A stretch of 33,628 nt of DNA from Dehalococcoidia bacterium (GCA_016930935.1 JAFGFT010000081.1:1-33628); one strand, 5' to 3'. Shown: positions 8,617 to 16,272, numbered from the stretch's first letter. Notes: generated from the sequence alone by a model not told the origin. Numbers and translations are program-made.

Positions 8617-9969
8617 TCACTGAGATGTGATATCCCCACCCGTGCATCGCGACCTGAGTGCCTCATCAACATGCACGCATTTTCCCGCAATGAAGGTTGC
8701 AAGAACCTTCCCCCGTAGAGTCCACCCATCGACCGGCGTGTTCTTTCCCTTCGAGAGGAAATGCGCGCTATCGACAGTCCATTCATAGTCCGGGTCAAAC
8801 AGGGTCAGATTCACGAGACTGTCATCAGGAAACGAGACTCGTGAGTCTGGCAGTCGCAGTATTCCCGCCCCTCCACATGTGAGCGCATGCACAAGCCGTG
8901 GCAGACTCACCACGCCCTCATGGTAGCGCTTGAGAACGAGACCCAGGGCTGTCTCAAATCCGCTGATTCCAAAGGCCGCAGACTCAGGCGAGCCTTGCTT
9001 GTTGCCCACGGTGTGGGGTGCATGGTCGGTTGCTATCGCAGAGATGACCCCATCAGCGAGTCCTCGTGCCACCGCCATCGCGTCAGCACTGTTTCTCAGG
9101 GGTGGATTGACCTTGGCCTGATTGTTGAACCCTCTCTCTCCATTCTGTCCCTCAACAATAATTGCACATTCATCAGTCAGCACCATGTGATGAGGAGTCG
9201 CCTCAGCGGTCACCTTCAACCCTTCATCCTGTGCTCTACGCACCATCTCAACCGCACGGCCTGTGGTGATATGGGCGATGTGCACGTGGGCACCCGTCGT
9301 GCGCGCAAGGGCAATATCCCGGCACACTGCCAGTTCCTCGGCTGCCGGAGGCATTCCGGGAACTCCCAGCAGGGTAGACACTTCCCCCTCGTTCATCACT
9401 CCACCCATCACCAGGCCCCCATCCTGCGCATGGTCGATAACAGGTAACTGCAACTCGGCCGCGCGCTCGAGCGCATCACGCATGACAACAGAATCCAGCA
9501 CGTAGTCGCCATCATCACTGAACCCCACCACTCCAGCCACCGCAAGCCCCTCAAGGTCGGCAACTTCACGGCCAAGTCTTCCTACTGTCACCGTGCCAAA
9601 GGGCAGTACTTCCACGACAGCGTCGGTGCGAACGATGTCCAACAGCGCACGCACGTTCGCCGCGGTGTCCATCGGTGGCCTCGTGTTCGGCATGCAACAC
9701 ACCGTGCCGAATCCGCCTGCCGCTGCAGCCATGGTTCCGGTTCTCACCGTTTCCTTATCCTCTGAACCGGGTTGACGCAGGTGACAATGCAGGTCGATGA
9801 ACGAGGGACTCGCCACCAGACCTCTGCCGTCAACGTGTACACACCCATCACGACCGTCGGGAAGCACGTTGAGCAGCACTCCGTCCAGTATGCACAGGTC
9901 CCTGACACTGTCTGTGCCGGAACCCGGGTCAATCACCCTGACGTCATGGAGAATCACACATTCATTCAT
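8617..9969 (-). CDS. pyrC: Dihydroorotase (type I)
   Basis: Zinc amidohydrolase that cyclises N-carbamoyl-L-aspartate to dihydroorotate. The metal and substrate residues appear at the positions expected for class I enzymes: H61 and H63 in DLHCHLRQPG, D153 in FSDDGDY, H180 in IDHAQDG, H233 in IAHITTG and D315 in ATDHAPH. N95 in CMPNTRP is the usual substrate contact. The 450 aa length is slightly longer than the ~430 aa norm. The ATG abuts the pyrB stop codon directly, so the two genes are almost certainly translated in coupled fashion. Type I dihydroorotases often form a complex with aspartate carbamoyltransferase, as in Aquifex; the adjacency fits this but does not prove it. Confidence 0.96.
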   Translation of the reverse strand: MNECVILHDVRVIDPGSGTDSVRDLCILDGVLLNVLPDGRDGCVHVDGRGLVASPSFIDLHCHLRQPGSEDKETVRTGTMAAAAGGFGTVCCMPNTRPPMDTAANVRALLDIVRTDAVVEVLPFGTVTVGRLGREVADLEGLAVAGVVGFSDDGDYVLDSVVMRDALERAAELQLPVIDHAQDGGLVMGGVMNEGEVSTLLGVPGMPPAAEELAVCRDIALARTTGAHVHIAHITTGRAVEMVRRAQDEGLKVTAEATPHHMVLTDECAIIVEGQNGERGFNNQAKVNPPLRNSADAMAVARGLADGVISAIATDHAPHTVGNKQGSPESAAFGISGFETALGLVLKRYHEGVVSLPRLVHALTCGGAGILRLPDSRVSFPDDSLVNLTLFDPDYEWTVDSAHFLSKGKNTPVDGWTLRGKVLATFIAGKCVHVDEALRSRCTGGDITSQ

Positions 9970-11403
9970 CTAGCCGGACACCTTCTCCTTCGCGCCGGGC
10001 TTGAACCCGCGAGATTCCGCGTCCTGAATGCTGCTGAATACCAGCAGGTTGTCTCTTCTGATTGCATTCGCCCACCGGCTTGTGGGCGAATGGTATTTTC
10101 GCCGGCTGGTTGGTTCGTCGTACGCCTCAGACGTGGCCACCGCCATCACCTCCACCTCATGGTCACAGTACATGCAACGCAGGCGGGGCGGAGTGCTATC
10201 AATCAGCTTGAATCGCTGGCGAAGGTATCTGCGCTCAGTCGGTTGATTGGCAACACAGCGCTCGTTCGGACACTGCACACCGGTGTCATGCATGTACTCC
10301 ATATGCGCAGTTGGCACCCAGTCATCGGACGGGCTCTCTGAACAGGAGATTCCTGCAGGCATGCGCCCGAGTATCAAGGCTATCAACGCCATGCGCACAG
10401 GGACACCCTGGTGCGCCTGCGCGAAGTAGAGACTACGCGGGTCGGAGTCAATCTCCCGCGCCAGTTCATCCACCCTCGGCAATGGATGCAACACCACGCT
10501 TCTTTCAAATCCGGGAGTCTTCAACAGCCGACGATTCACTATCGGGTACTTCAGCGGCTGTCCGTCATCGCCCTCAGCACGCAACCTTTCTTTCTGCACC
10601 CGTGTCACATACAGTGCATCCACACCACGGTCGAGTTCCATCTGAGCGGACATATGCGGCAACATCGCAAGCTGATGGGGGCTGTGGGGCGTGACGTATA
10701 TCGCGTCCACAGGAAGCACTCCCTCAACCTCATCTCTTCGAAGATGCTCCCCACTCACCACCTCACCTCCATAGTCCGTAGCGAGTTTGCTGAGTACATA
10801 CTGCGGAGCGGCAAGTCCGGCACCCGGCCTGAACACCACTGTGGCGCCGAACCGTGCCAGCGCCCATGTGAGCGAATGTACGGTGCGTCCGTACTTCAGG
10901 TCTCCCCAGAGCGCTATCCGTATGCCCTCGAGATGCCCCTGGTCTTTCTTCAACGTATACAGGTCACACAACGTCTGTGTCGGATGTTCGTGTCCACCGT
11001 CGCCTGCATTGATGACCGGCACTCCTGCATGCTCTGAGACGACGCGGGCTGCTCCCTCCCATGGATGGCGCATGACGATTATGTCAGCATAGCCGCCAAC
11101 CACCCGCGCCATGTCTGCAAGTGTCTCCCCTTTGGCCAGGGAGGTCGCACCGATGTCCACAGCACTCACAACCTGACCGCCAAGCCGCAGCATCGCAGTC
11201 TCAAAAGACAATCGAGTCCGCGTACTTGGTTCAAAGAACAGGCTCGCCATGATCTTGCCCCGGCATACATCGCCATACCGTTCCATGCCCGCACCAACAT
11301 CGGCCGCGCCTGACAGAACACAGGACAATTCCACATTGGAGAAATCGTCGATGCTTGCGAGGCTACGCCCGGTTATCCCTGCTGCAATAACGTCCGCGTT
11401 CAT
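9970..11403 (-). CDS. pyrB: Aspartate carbamoyltransferase with PyrI-type zinc module and extra C-terminal domain
   Basis: Condenses carbamoyl phosphate with aspartate. Numbering here is from a TTG codon one position upstream; I prefer the ATG at 11403, which overlaps the pyrR stop as TGATG. Residues 1 to about 350 form a complete catalytic chain: FFEPSTRTRLSFETAM (58-73), HPTQTL (141-146), VVLHPLPRVDE (305-314) and the C-terminal YFAQAHQGVPVRMALIALIL. Unlike the usual ~310 aa chain, it continues to 478 aa. C379/C384 (CPNERC) and C411/C414 (CMYC) give C-x4-C-x26-C-x2-C, closely resembling the zinc domain of the regulatory chain PyrI. The PyrI nucleotide-binding domain is absent. Residues about 438-474 then resemble an Ada-type zinc domain with its cysteines replaced. 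Known PyrB-PyrI fusions (Thermotoga) retain the allosteric domain, so this looks like a reduced or rearranged version. Catalytic function is secure; the role of the tail is inferred. Confidence 0.94.
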   Translation of the reverse strand: MNADVIAAGITGRSLASIDDFSNVELSCVLSGAADVGAGMERYGDVCRGKIMASLFFEPSTRTRLSFETAMLRLGGQVVSAVDIGATSLAKGETLADMARVVGGYADIIVMRHPWEGAARVVSEHAGVPVINAGDGGHEHPTQTLCDLYTLKKDQGHLEGIRIALWGDLKYGRTVHSLTWALARFGATVVFRPGAGLAAPQYVLSKLATDYGGEVVSGEHLRRDEVEGVLPVDAIYVTPHSPHQLAMLPHMSAQMELDRGVDALYVTRVQKERLRAEGDDGQPLKYPIVNRRLLKTPGFERSVVLHPLPRVDELAREIDSDPRSLYFAQAHQGVPVRMALIALILGRMPAGISCSESPSDDWVPTAHMEYMHDTGVQCPNERCVANQPTERRYLRQRFKLIDSTPPRLRCMYCDHEVEVMAVATSEAYDEPTSRRKYHSPTSRWANAIRRDNLLVFSSIQDAESRGFKPGAKEKVSG

Positions 11404-12065
11404 CAATCCGCGACCCCCTGTCGGCCATTTCCGTCCAGTATCGTCACGCCATCAACGCCATCGGTTTCCGTGAGACGAACCTGGACGAGTTCAGCCCGTG
11501 CGCTGGGAATATTCTTGCCAACATAGTCAGCCCGAATGGGCAGTTCTCTGTGTCCCCTATCGACCAGGACCGCCAGTTGGATGCTCCGGGGTCTTCCGGT
11601 GTCAACCAGTGCATCCATCGCAGCCCTGATAGTGCGGCCGGTGCAGAGGACGTCGTCAACCAGCACGACATCTCTGTCATGAATCGAGACAGGTGACTTG
11701 TGCCCCCGCGCCGTATCTCCCGCGACAGAGACGACTGTCTGCACATTCGTGCCGCGGTTCTCCTCCCGCACATCCCTTCCGGAGACATACTCGCACGCGG
11801 CCTTCCCACTCTTCGATGCCGCAACACCACCGTGATGAGACACATCGTCACGATACGCGCCCACATCAAGCGGACTCACCGGGACAATATGGTTCTCATA
11901 CACCGAGATTGCTTTCTGGAGACGGCCGGCCAGCGGGAATCCACGTGTCATCACGCCCACGAGGACGAGGTTGTCAGCTCCGTGGTTGCGTTCAAGAATC
12001 TCGTGAGCGACTCGCGCCAGTGCACGGGAAATGTCTGCGGAACTGAGAAGTACCTTGTCGGTCAC
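11403..12065 (-). CDS. pyrR: Bifunctional pyr operon RNA-binding regulator / uracil phosphoribosyltransferase
   Basis: PyrR senses UMP/UTP, binds a hairpin in pyr leader mRNA, and usually has uracil phosphoribosyltransferase activity. The PRPP-binding motif is [21 protein letters not shown] (residues 133-153). The N-terminal [16 protein letters not shown] and [13 protein letters not shown], and the later [21 protein letters not shown], are characteristic. At 220 aa it is about 35-40 residues longer than the ~180 aa norm. The excess lies between YRDD (71-74) and the PRPP loop, in a Gly/Ser/Lys/Arg-rich segment. The start is GTG at 12065 with only GGGG as a weak ribosome site. It is first in the operon and is preceded by a recognisable PyrR target hairpin, implying autoregulation. 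Confidence 0.95.
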   Translation of the reverse strand: MTDKVLLSSADISRALARVAHEILERNHGADNLVLVGVMTRGFPLAGRLQKAISVYENHIVPVSPLDVGAYRDDVSHHGGVAASKSGKAACEYVSGRDVREENRGTNVQTVVSVAGDTARGHKSPVSIHDRDVVLVDDVLCTGRTIRAAMDALVDTGRPRSIQLAVLVDRGHRELPIRADYVGKNIPSARAELVQVRLTETDGVDGVTILDGNGRQGVAD

Positions 12066-12144
12066 GAGGTTACCCCGTAGCCGACAACACTGGATAGATA
12101 GAAGCTATGGGACGAATGGCCATAATGCCGAAATCTCATAATCC

Positions 12145-12175
12145 CCTTTCCAACCTCGCTGGGCTGATTTAAAGG
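12145..12175 (-). promoter_or_regulatory. PyrR-binding RNA hairpin in the pyr leader
   Basis: The minus strand contains AGCCCAGCGAGGTT (12165-12152), matching 13 of 14 positions of the PyrR target consensus ARUCCNGNGAGGYU. It folds as PyrR binding loops do. The lower stem is CCTTT/AAAGG, with an asymmetric purine-rich internal bulge AAAT on the 5' side against a single G. The upper stem is CAGCC/GGTTG with one G-U pair, closing the hexaloop CAGCGA. It begins within a few bases of the predicted transcription start and lies 79 bases before the pyrR GTG. I see no T-tract terminator in the rest of the leader, so control may act on translation or in another way rather than by classic attenuation. 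Confidence 0.8.
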
Positions 12176-12182
12176 TGAGGAT

Positions 12183-12212
12183 ATTCTAACACCACTTACC
12201 GACTACGGACAA
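12183..12212 (-). promoter_or_regulatory. Probable promoter of the pyr operon
   Basis: TTGTCC (12212-12207; 4 of 6 to consensus) is separated by 18 bases from TAGAAT (12188-12183; 5 of 6). The predicted start near 12176 would place the PyrR-binding hairpin at the extreme 5' end of the transcript. The site lies in the 168-base gap between pyrR and the end of the upstream nucleotidyltransferase gene, the only sizeable intergenic space in the area. Confidence 0.5.
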
Positions 12213-12233
12213 TGTCTGACTATTCGAGAAACC

Positions 12234-13556
12234 CTACCCTGTTTCCACTATCGGGTTGCCGGACTCTCGCCTCAACTCGGTTGCGGCTTGAGGCACGTCA
12301 ACCACCCCGTATTCTCCGAGAGGTACCGCCATCTTCCCCGCCGGGAGGTCAGCCCTCAAACACACATGAGCACCCACGTGGGCGCCCTTTCCCACCCGGA
12401 TACCGGGCATGAGGCTTGCGTTTATCCCCACACGACACTTCTGCCCCATGATGACGCCGAGCTTGTTCAGACCGGTGTTCTGACGCGTTCCATCAACGGC
12501 CACACGAACCCCACCTTCATCAAGCCGGAGATTCGCCGTCACTGCGCCGCTGCCAAACGAACAGCCGTCATCGATAATCGAGTCTCCCACGTAGTTCGAG
12601 TGAAACCAGCAGTCCCTGCCAACGTAGGAGTGCTTCACCTCTGTGCAATAGCCAACCACCGAGCCGGCACCTATGTGTGCCCCCCCTCGAATAAGTACAT
12701 TGTTGCCGATGACGGTATTATCGCCGATATAGGCCGGGCCTCTGATTACCGCATTCTCGAGAATCCGCACACCCTCTCCTAGCAGCACGTTGCCGCTCAG
12801 TACTGCACTCTTCGCGATGCGTGCACTGGAAGGTACCACCGTCCTGATTGAATCAAGAAATGATTCCATCACACCGAATACATGCCACGGGTACTTGAGC
12901 GCATTCCACGCTCCCTCGTAGGGCACTGACCGTATCACGTGTCCTTCAGATATCATCAACCCGAGCGCTTTTTCGTAGCGGTCGTCGCATTGTGTATCAA
13001 CCCGCGATAGCGCATCGCACAGCACTCGTCCGTCTTTGAGATAGTGAACCACCACGTTGACAATCTCGCTGGGTTCGGCACCGGGATCAGGCTTCTCCAC
13101 TATTGCCGATACTCTGTTCGTGCTGTCGGCTACCATGTATCCGCCGGGGAAATACTCACGAACTCTACGGGCGAGGAGGCAGGCAGCAACATCATCACGG
13201 ATTCCGGCGGCAAGGACCATTCGGTACGCGTCAATCTCAACCACGTCGTTCGAACTGACGACAAGAACTGGTCCATCCAGAAAGCCCTCCGCAGCCACCA
13301 TGGCGCCAGCCATTCCCGTAGTCCCGTCCTGCTGCACGATGTGGCAGGCAACACCCTCAAGCCCATCTACAACAGACTGCACCGCAGACACATTCTGCGG
13401 CGCAACAACGAAAACGAAGTCATCCACTCCTGCCACACGAAGCCTGTCCACTGTATGCAGCAGCAGCGGCTTTCCGAGGTAGTCCAACATGAACTTGTCC
13501 TCTCGCAGTGGCCGCATTCGCCTCGCCACACCCCCGCAGAGGACTACAGCTCTCAT
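12234..13556 (-). CDS. Sugar-1-phosphate nucleotidyltransferase fused to left-handed beta-helix domain (paralogue 1)
   Basis: Two-domain protein resembling archaeal-type GlmU-like bifunctional enzymes. The N-terminal Rossmann-like nucleotidyltransferase region (about 1-230) opens with LCGGVARRMRPLREDKFML and has DGPVLVVSSNDVVE. The C-terminal part (about 245-425) is a hexapeptide-repeat helix (VIRGPAYIGDNTVIGNNVLI) typical of acyltransferases and of regulatory domains of these enzymes. The usual GG-x-G/S-TR signature reads GG-V-A-RR here, so the conserved Thr is replaced by Arg and activity may be altered. It overlaps the mutase stop by ATGA, so it probably acts on that enzyme's product. Length 440 aa, very similar to the protein at 16365-17690. 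The nucleotide, sugar and acetyltransferase activity cannot be assigned from sequence. Confidence 0.85.
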   Translation of the reverse strand: MRAVVLCGGVARRMRPLREDKFMLDYLGKPLLLHTVDRLRVAGVDDFVFVVAPQNVSAVQSVVDGLEGVACHIVQQDGTTGMAGAMVAAEGFLDGPVLVVSSNDVVEIDAYRMVLAAGIRDDVAACLLARRVREYFPGGYMVADSTNRVSAIVEKPDPGAEPSEIVNVVVHYLKDGRVLCDALSRVDTQCDDRYEKALGLMISEGHVIRSVPYEGAWNALKYPWHVFGVMESFLDSIRTVVPSSARIAKSAVLSGNVLLGEGVRILENAVIRGPAYIGDNTVIGNNVLIRGGAHIGAGSVVGYCTEVKHSYVGRDCWFHSNYVGDSIIDDGCSFGSGAVTANLRLDEGGVRVAVDGTRQNTGLNKLGVIMGQKCRVGINASLMPGIRVGKGAHVGAHVCLRADLPAGKMAVPLGEYGVVDVPQAATELRRESGNPIVETG

Positions 13557-14929
13557 CCTCTTCGTTCCCTCTCCACCAGTGCCTCCACCATTGAAACAGC
13601 GACTGCCAGGTCCCTCCCCACATCACCGGCGTGGGCCCCTTCCGCCGTCACACGAATCACTGGTTCGGTGCCACTGGGTCTCACCAGCAACCACGAGTCA
13701 TCCCATTCGATGCGGACACCATCTGTCACGTCCACACTCGCGTAGCTCGTCTGTCCCGCCAGTTCATCAGGATTGGCAGCAAGCACCTCCATCACCCTGT
13801 TCTTCACACATGCAGGACATGCAATCTTTCGTTTCGCCAGACTCACAGCCGGTAACGACGCAACGAAGCGGCGGATATCCGTGCTCCGCGAGCACATCCC
13901 GAGGACATAGAGAGAACCAAGGATGCTCTCAGGATAAAGGCCAACGTCAGGAAAGATGTAGACACCGACGGATTCGGCCCCGAGCGCGGCATCCTGCTCC
14001 TGCGCCAGATGTGCCACCGCAACGTCGCCAACAACACCTCGAACCACGTGCCCGTCAACCTCTTCCACCGCGTGCTCCGGCAGGCGACCTGTCTCAACCG
14101 TCGTGGCAAGACACTTCTTACCCGTCTCCAGTACGCGGCAACGCGCCACCCACGCCACCATTTCGTCCAATCCGAGAAACCCCTCACTGTCACAGAAGAC
14201 CACCCTGTCGGCATCCCCATCGAAGCACGCCGCAAGGCCACATCCCGAACAGGCCATTTGCCTCACCGTGGAATCAAGTACGTTGCGCGCAGGCTCAGGT
14301 CCCCGTCCGGGAAAGGTGCCATCAGGCTCGTCGTTCACCACATCCACACCGATGCCCAATGTGTCATACACCCGCCGCACGAAACCTGATGCGGCTCCAT
14401 TGCCGGGGTCCAGCAGAACACGGACACTTGAGCGCGCGGCTGCCTCCGTGATCTCCTGCGGCAAAGTCTGCATGTACAATTCCAGGGGGTCATCGCACGG
14501 AATCACGTGACCCCGACCACTGGCATGGTCGCCGATGTCGCAGAGAACCTCTATGGCTCTTTCCTGTTGCCGGGAAAAGCCAATCCCTTCACGACTGAAT
14601 AACTTGACACCGTTGTATGCAGGGGGATTGTGAGACGCAGTCACCATCACGCCGGCGTCATGCCCGCCCATGCGCGTGATAGCGGCTAGCACAGGCGTTG
14701 GAACCATGCCGAGGTCCACCACGTCCAGTCCAGCCGCAACGAGGGCCTCTGTCAACCAGCCCGCCACTAGAGGCCCGCTCAGGCGACTATCCCTCGCAAG
14801 GCACACGTGAGAGCCCCTTCCAAGAAACGTGCCGAGCGCCAGGCCAACGCGGGCACACACTTCCGCGGTGATATCCGTACCAACAATGCCACGGATTCCG
14901 CTGGTACCGAATTGGATGGGCTGTCTCAT
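13553..14929 (-). CDS. Phosphoglucosamine mutase / phosphohexomutase family protein
   Basis: Alpha-D-phosphohexomutase superfamily enzyme that interconverts hexose 6- and 1-phosphates; GlmM-like activity on glucosamine phosphate is the most likely role. The N-terminus IQFGTSGIRGIVG is characteristic. TASHNPPAYNGVKLF contains the phosphoserine S99, DGDADR at 237-242 is the metal loop, and RPSGTEPVIRVTAEG near the C-terminus binds the sugar phosphate. The chosen ATG (14929, 458 aa) starts the family's conserved N-terminus and has AGGAAG about 9 bases upstream; the longer frame to 15058 would add 43 residues of non-family sequence. Archaeal-style GlmM and phosphomannomutase are hard to separate, so no symbol is given. 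Translationally coupled to the following nucleotidyltransferase. Confidence 0.9.
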   Translation of the reverse strand: MRQPIQFGTSGIRGIVGTDITAEVCARVGLALGTFLGRGSHVCLARDSRLSGPLVAGWLTEALVAAGLDVVDLGMVPTPVLAAITRMGGHDAGVMVTASHNPPAYNGVKLFSREGIGFSRQQERAIEVLCDIGDHASGRGHVIPCDDPLELYMQTLPQEITEAAARSSVRVLLDPGNGAASGFVRRVYDTLGIGVDVVNDEPDGTFPGRGPEPARNVLDSTVRQMACSGCGLAACFDGDADRVVFCDSEGFLGLDEMVAWVARCRVLETGKKCLATTVETGRLPEHAVEEVDGHVVRGVVGDVAVAHLAQEQDAALGAESVGVYIFPDVGLYPESILGSLYVLGMCSRSTDIRRFVASLPAVSLAKRKIACPACVKNRVMEVLAANPDELAGQTSYASVDVTDGVRIEWDDSWLLVRPSGTEPVIRVTAEGAHAGDVGRDLAVAVSMVEALVERERRG

Positions 14930-15023
14930 TGGTGGCACTTCCTCAATCAGCACTGCCGCACGCGAATGCCGATGCGGCCAGGCCGTGGCACGGAATCGCG
15001 TGATGTGTGTACCACTTCCCTCG

Positions 15024-15051
15024 TTGCTAGTATACTTACCACTTGTATGAA
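15024..15051. promoter_or_regulatory. Possible overlapping divergent promoters between the mutase and DUF1616 genes
   Basis: On the plus strand TTGCTA (15024-15029) and TATGAA (15046-15051) are 16 bases apart, giving a start about 50 bases before the DUF1616 gene. On the minus strand a good -10, TATACT (15034-15029), overlaps the plus-strand -35, with a poor -35 (TGTTCA) 17 bases upstream. The 179-base intergenic region must hold both promoters. The individual matches are only moderate. Confidence 0.3.
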
Positions 15052-15062
15052 TGAACACCCAG

Positions 15063-15082
15063 TACAGGTAGCATCACCTGTA
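15063..15082. repeat. 7-bp perfect inverted repeat upstream of the DUF1616 gene
   Basis: TACAGGT and ACCTGTA flank the 6-base spacer AGCATC. The repeat sits between the possible plus-strand promoter and the gene start, so it could be a regulator-binding palindrome or an RNA hairpin in the leader. There is no T tract. The short length means chance occurrence is possible. Confidence 0.35.
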
Positions 15083-15108
15083 GGCATCATGATGGTGCTT
15101 GTGTAGGA

Positions 15109-16272
15109 TTGCGCCTACAACAGTTTGTCCGACTGAACGCCGACCTCGCGGTGGTACTCGCAGCGAGTCTCTTCACGCTTCCTGTTGTCCTGCTCACAAC
15201 AGGATTGATTCGGGTCGGCTTCGCCGTGGTGTTCCTACTCTTCTCCCCCGGATACGCCCTCATCGCCGCCCTGTATCCACGCAAGGACAGCATTGACGGA
15301 ATCGAGCGCCTCGCCCTCAGCTTTGGAACGAGCATTGCAGTAGTCCCGCTTATTGGCTTGCTGCTCAACTACACCGAATGGGGAATCCGCCTCGTCCCCA
15401 TACTTATCAGTATAGATGCCGCCATCTTCATCTTCTGCAGCATCGCAGTGGTGAAGCGTTCCAGGCTTTACGAAGAGGAGCGCTTTCTCATCCACTTCAC
15501 CCTTCCTCATGTGGAATGGCACGCCATGAGCACGAAAGACCGCATACTGACCGGCACGCTCACCGCGTCCATCATTTTCGCGATTGGTGTCCTGTTCTAC
15601 GTTCTCACCACTCCAAAGCAAGCCGAGGAATTCACAGAGTTCTATGTCCTCGGCATGGAGGGGCGCGCAGATGACTACCCCACAGTTGTCCCAGCGGGAC
15701 AGCCCGTGGATATCATCATCGGGATTGTGAATCACGAGGGAGAACCCGTCACCTACAAGGTCCAGGCGAGATTGGCTGATGATTCCGATGCGGTGGAAAT
15801 AGCCACCGAAGCAGAATCCTCCGCCAAGGTGAACTCGCACACCTTCACGGTGGGGCCTCTCAACAACGAGGGAGAATGGGAGAACACGACTACGGTCACT
15901 CCCCTCGTTGCCGGGGAACAACAGCAGCTCCAGCTCCTTCTCTTCAACCCACGTATGCGCGTGGGACAGACACTGAGGGCTCAACTTTCCGACGACGGAT
16001 ACGCGTCCATTCAGATCGATGAAGGAAAAGGTGAAGCGCGTGTCACGCTGGCGGCGGGAGACAATCAGGACCACACATGCAGTATCGAAGCGTGGCAGTC
16101 AGGCAGAGTGGCATCCACTACCGATTTCCATGTCCCCCATGGACAGGACATGCATGAGAACTTCGAATTCCCCTCAGGGGAAACCATGTTCAGGCTCTAC
16201 GACAACGGCGTGCTCGTGCTGGACGATTCAGGTGCCGAACTGGCGCTGCACTTGTGGATAGACGTCGAGTAA
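15109..16272 (+). CDS. DUF1616 family membrane protein
   Basis: Integral membrane protein of 387 aa with the DUF1616 pattern. The N-terminal hydrophobic region (about 12-115) includes FSPGYALIAALYPRKD (45-60) and ERLALSFGTSIAVVPLIGLL (66-85). A charged stretch follows, then a transmembrane helix (about 147-166). The remaining ~215 residues are beta-rich and begin FTEFYVLGMEGRADDYPTVV, the usual start of the extracytoplasmic part of this family. Function is unknown; such proteins are frequent in archaea and Chloroflexota, often near surface-glycan genes, which matches the sugar-nucleotide neighbours. It is the only plus-strand gene between 4.4 and 28.4 kb. The TTG at 15109 is the only start codon in its immediate region but has no well-placed ribosome site, so the start is uncertain. 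Confidence 0.85.
   Translation: MRLQQFVRLNADLAVVLAASLFTLPVVLLTTGLIRVGFAVVFLLFSPGYALIAALYPRKDSIDGIERLALSFGTSIAVVPLIGLLLNYTEWGIRLVPILISIDAAIFIFCSIAVVKRSRLYEEERFLIHFTLPHVEWHAMSTKDRILTGTLTASIIFAIGVLFYVLTTPKQAEEFTEFYVLGMEGRADDYPTVVPAGQPVDIIIGIVNHEGEPVTYKVQARLADDSDAVEIATEAESSAKVNSHTFTVGPLNNEGEWENTTTVTPLVAGEQQQLQLLLFNPRMRVGQTLRAQLSDDGYASIQIDEGKGEARVTLAAGDNQDHTCSIEAWQSGRVASTTDFHVPHGQDMHENFEFPSGETMFRLYDNGVLVLDDSGAELALHLWIDVE

Noticed and set aside
13489-14451. 320-codon plus-strand open frame antisense to the mutase and nucleotidyltransferase genes
   Set aside because: The product is a Pro/Ser/Arg/His-rich low-complexity shadow of GC-rich codons on the other strand; both opposing genes have clear family motifs.
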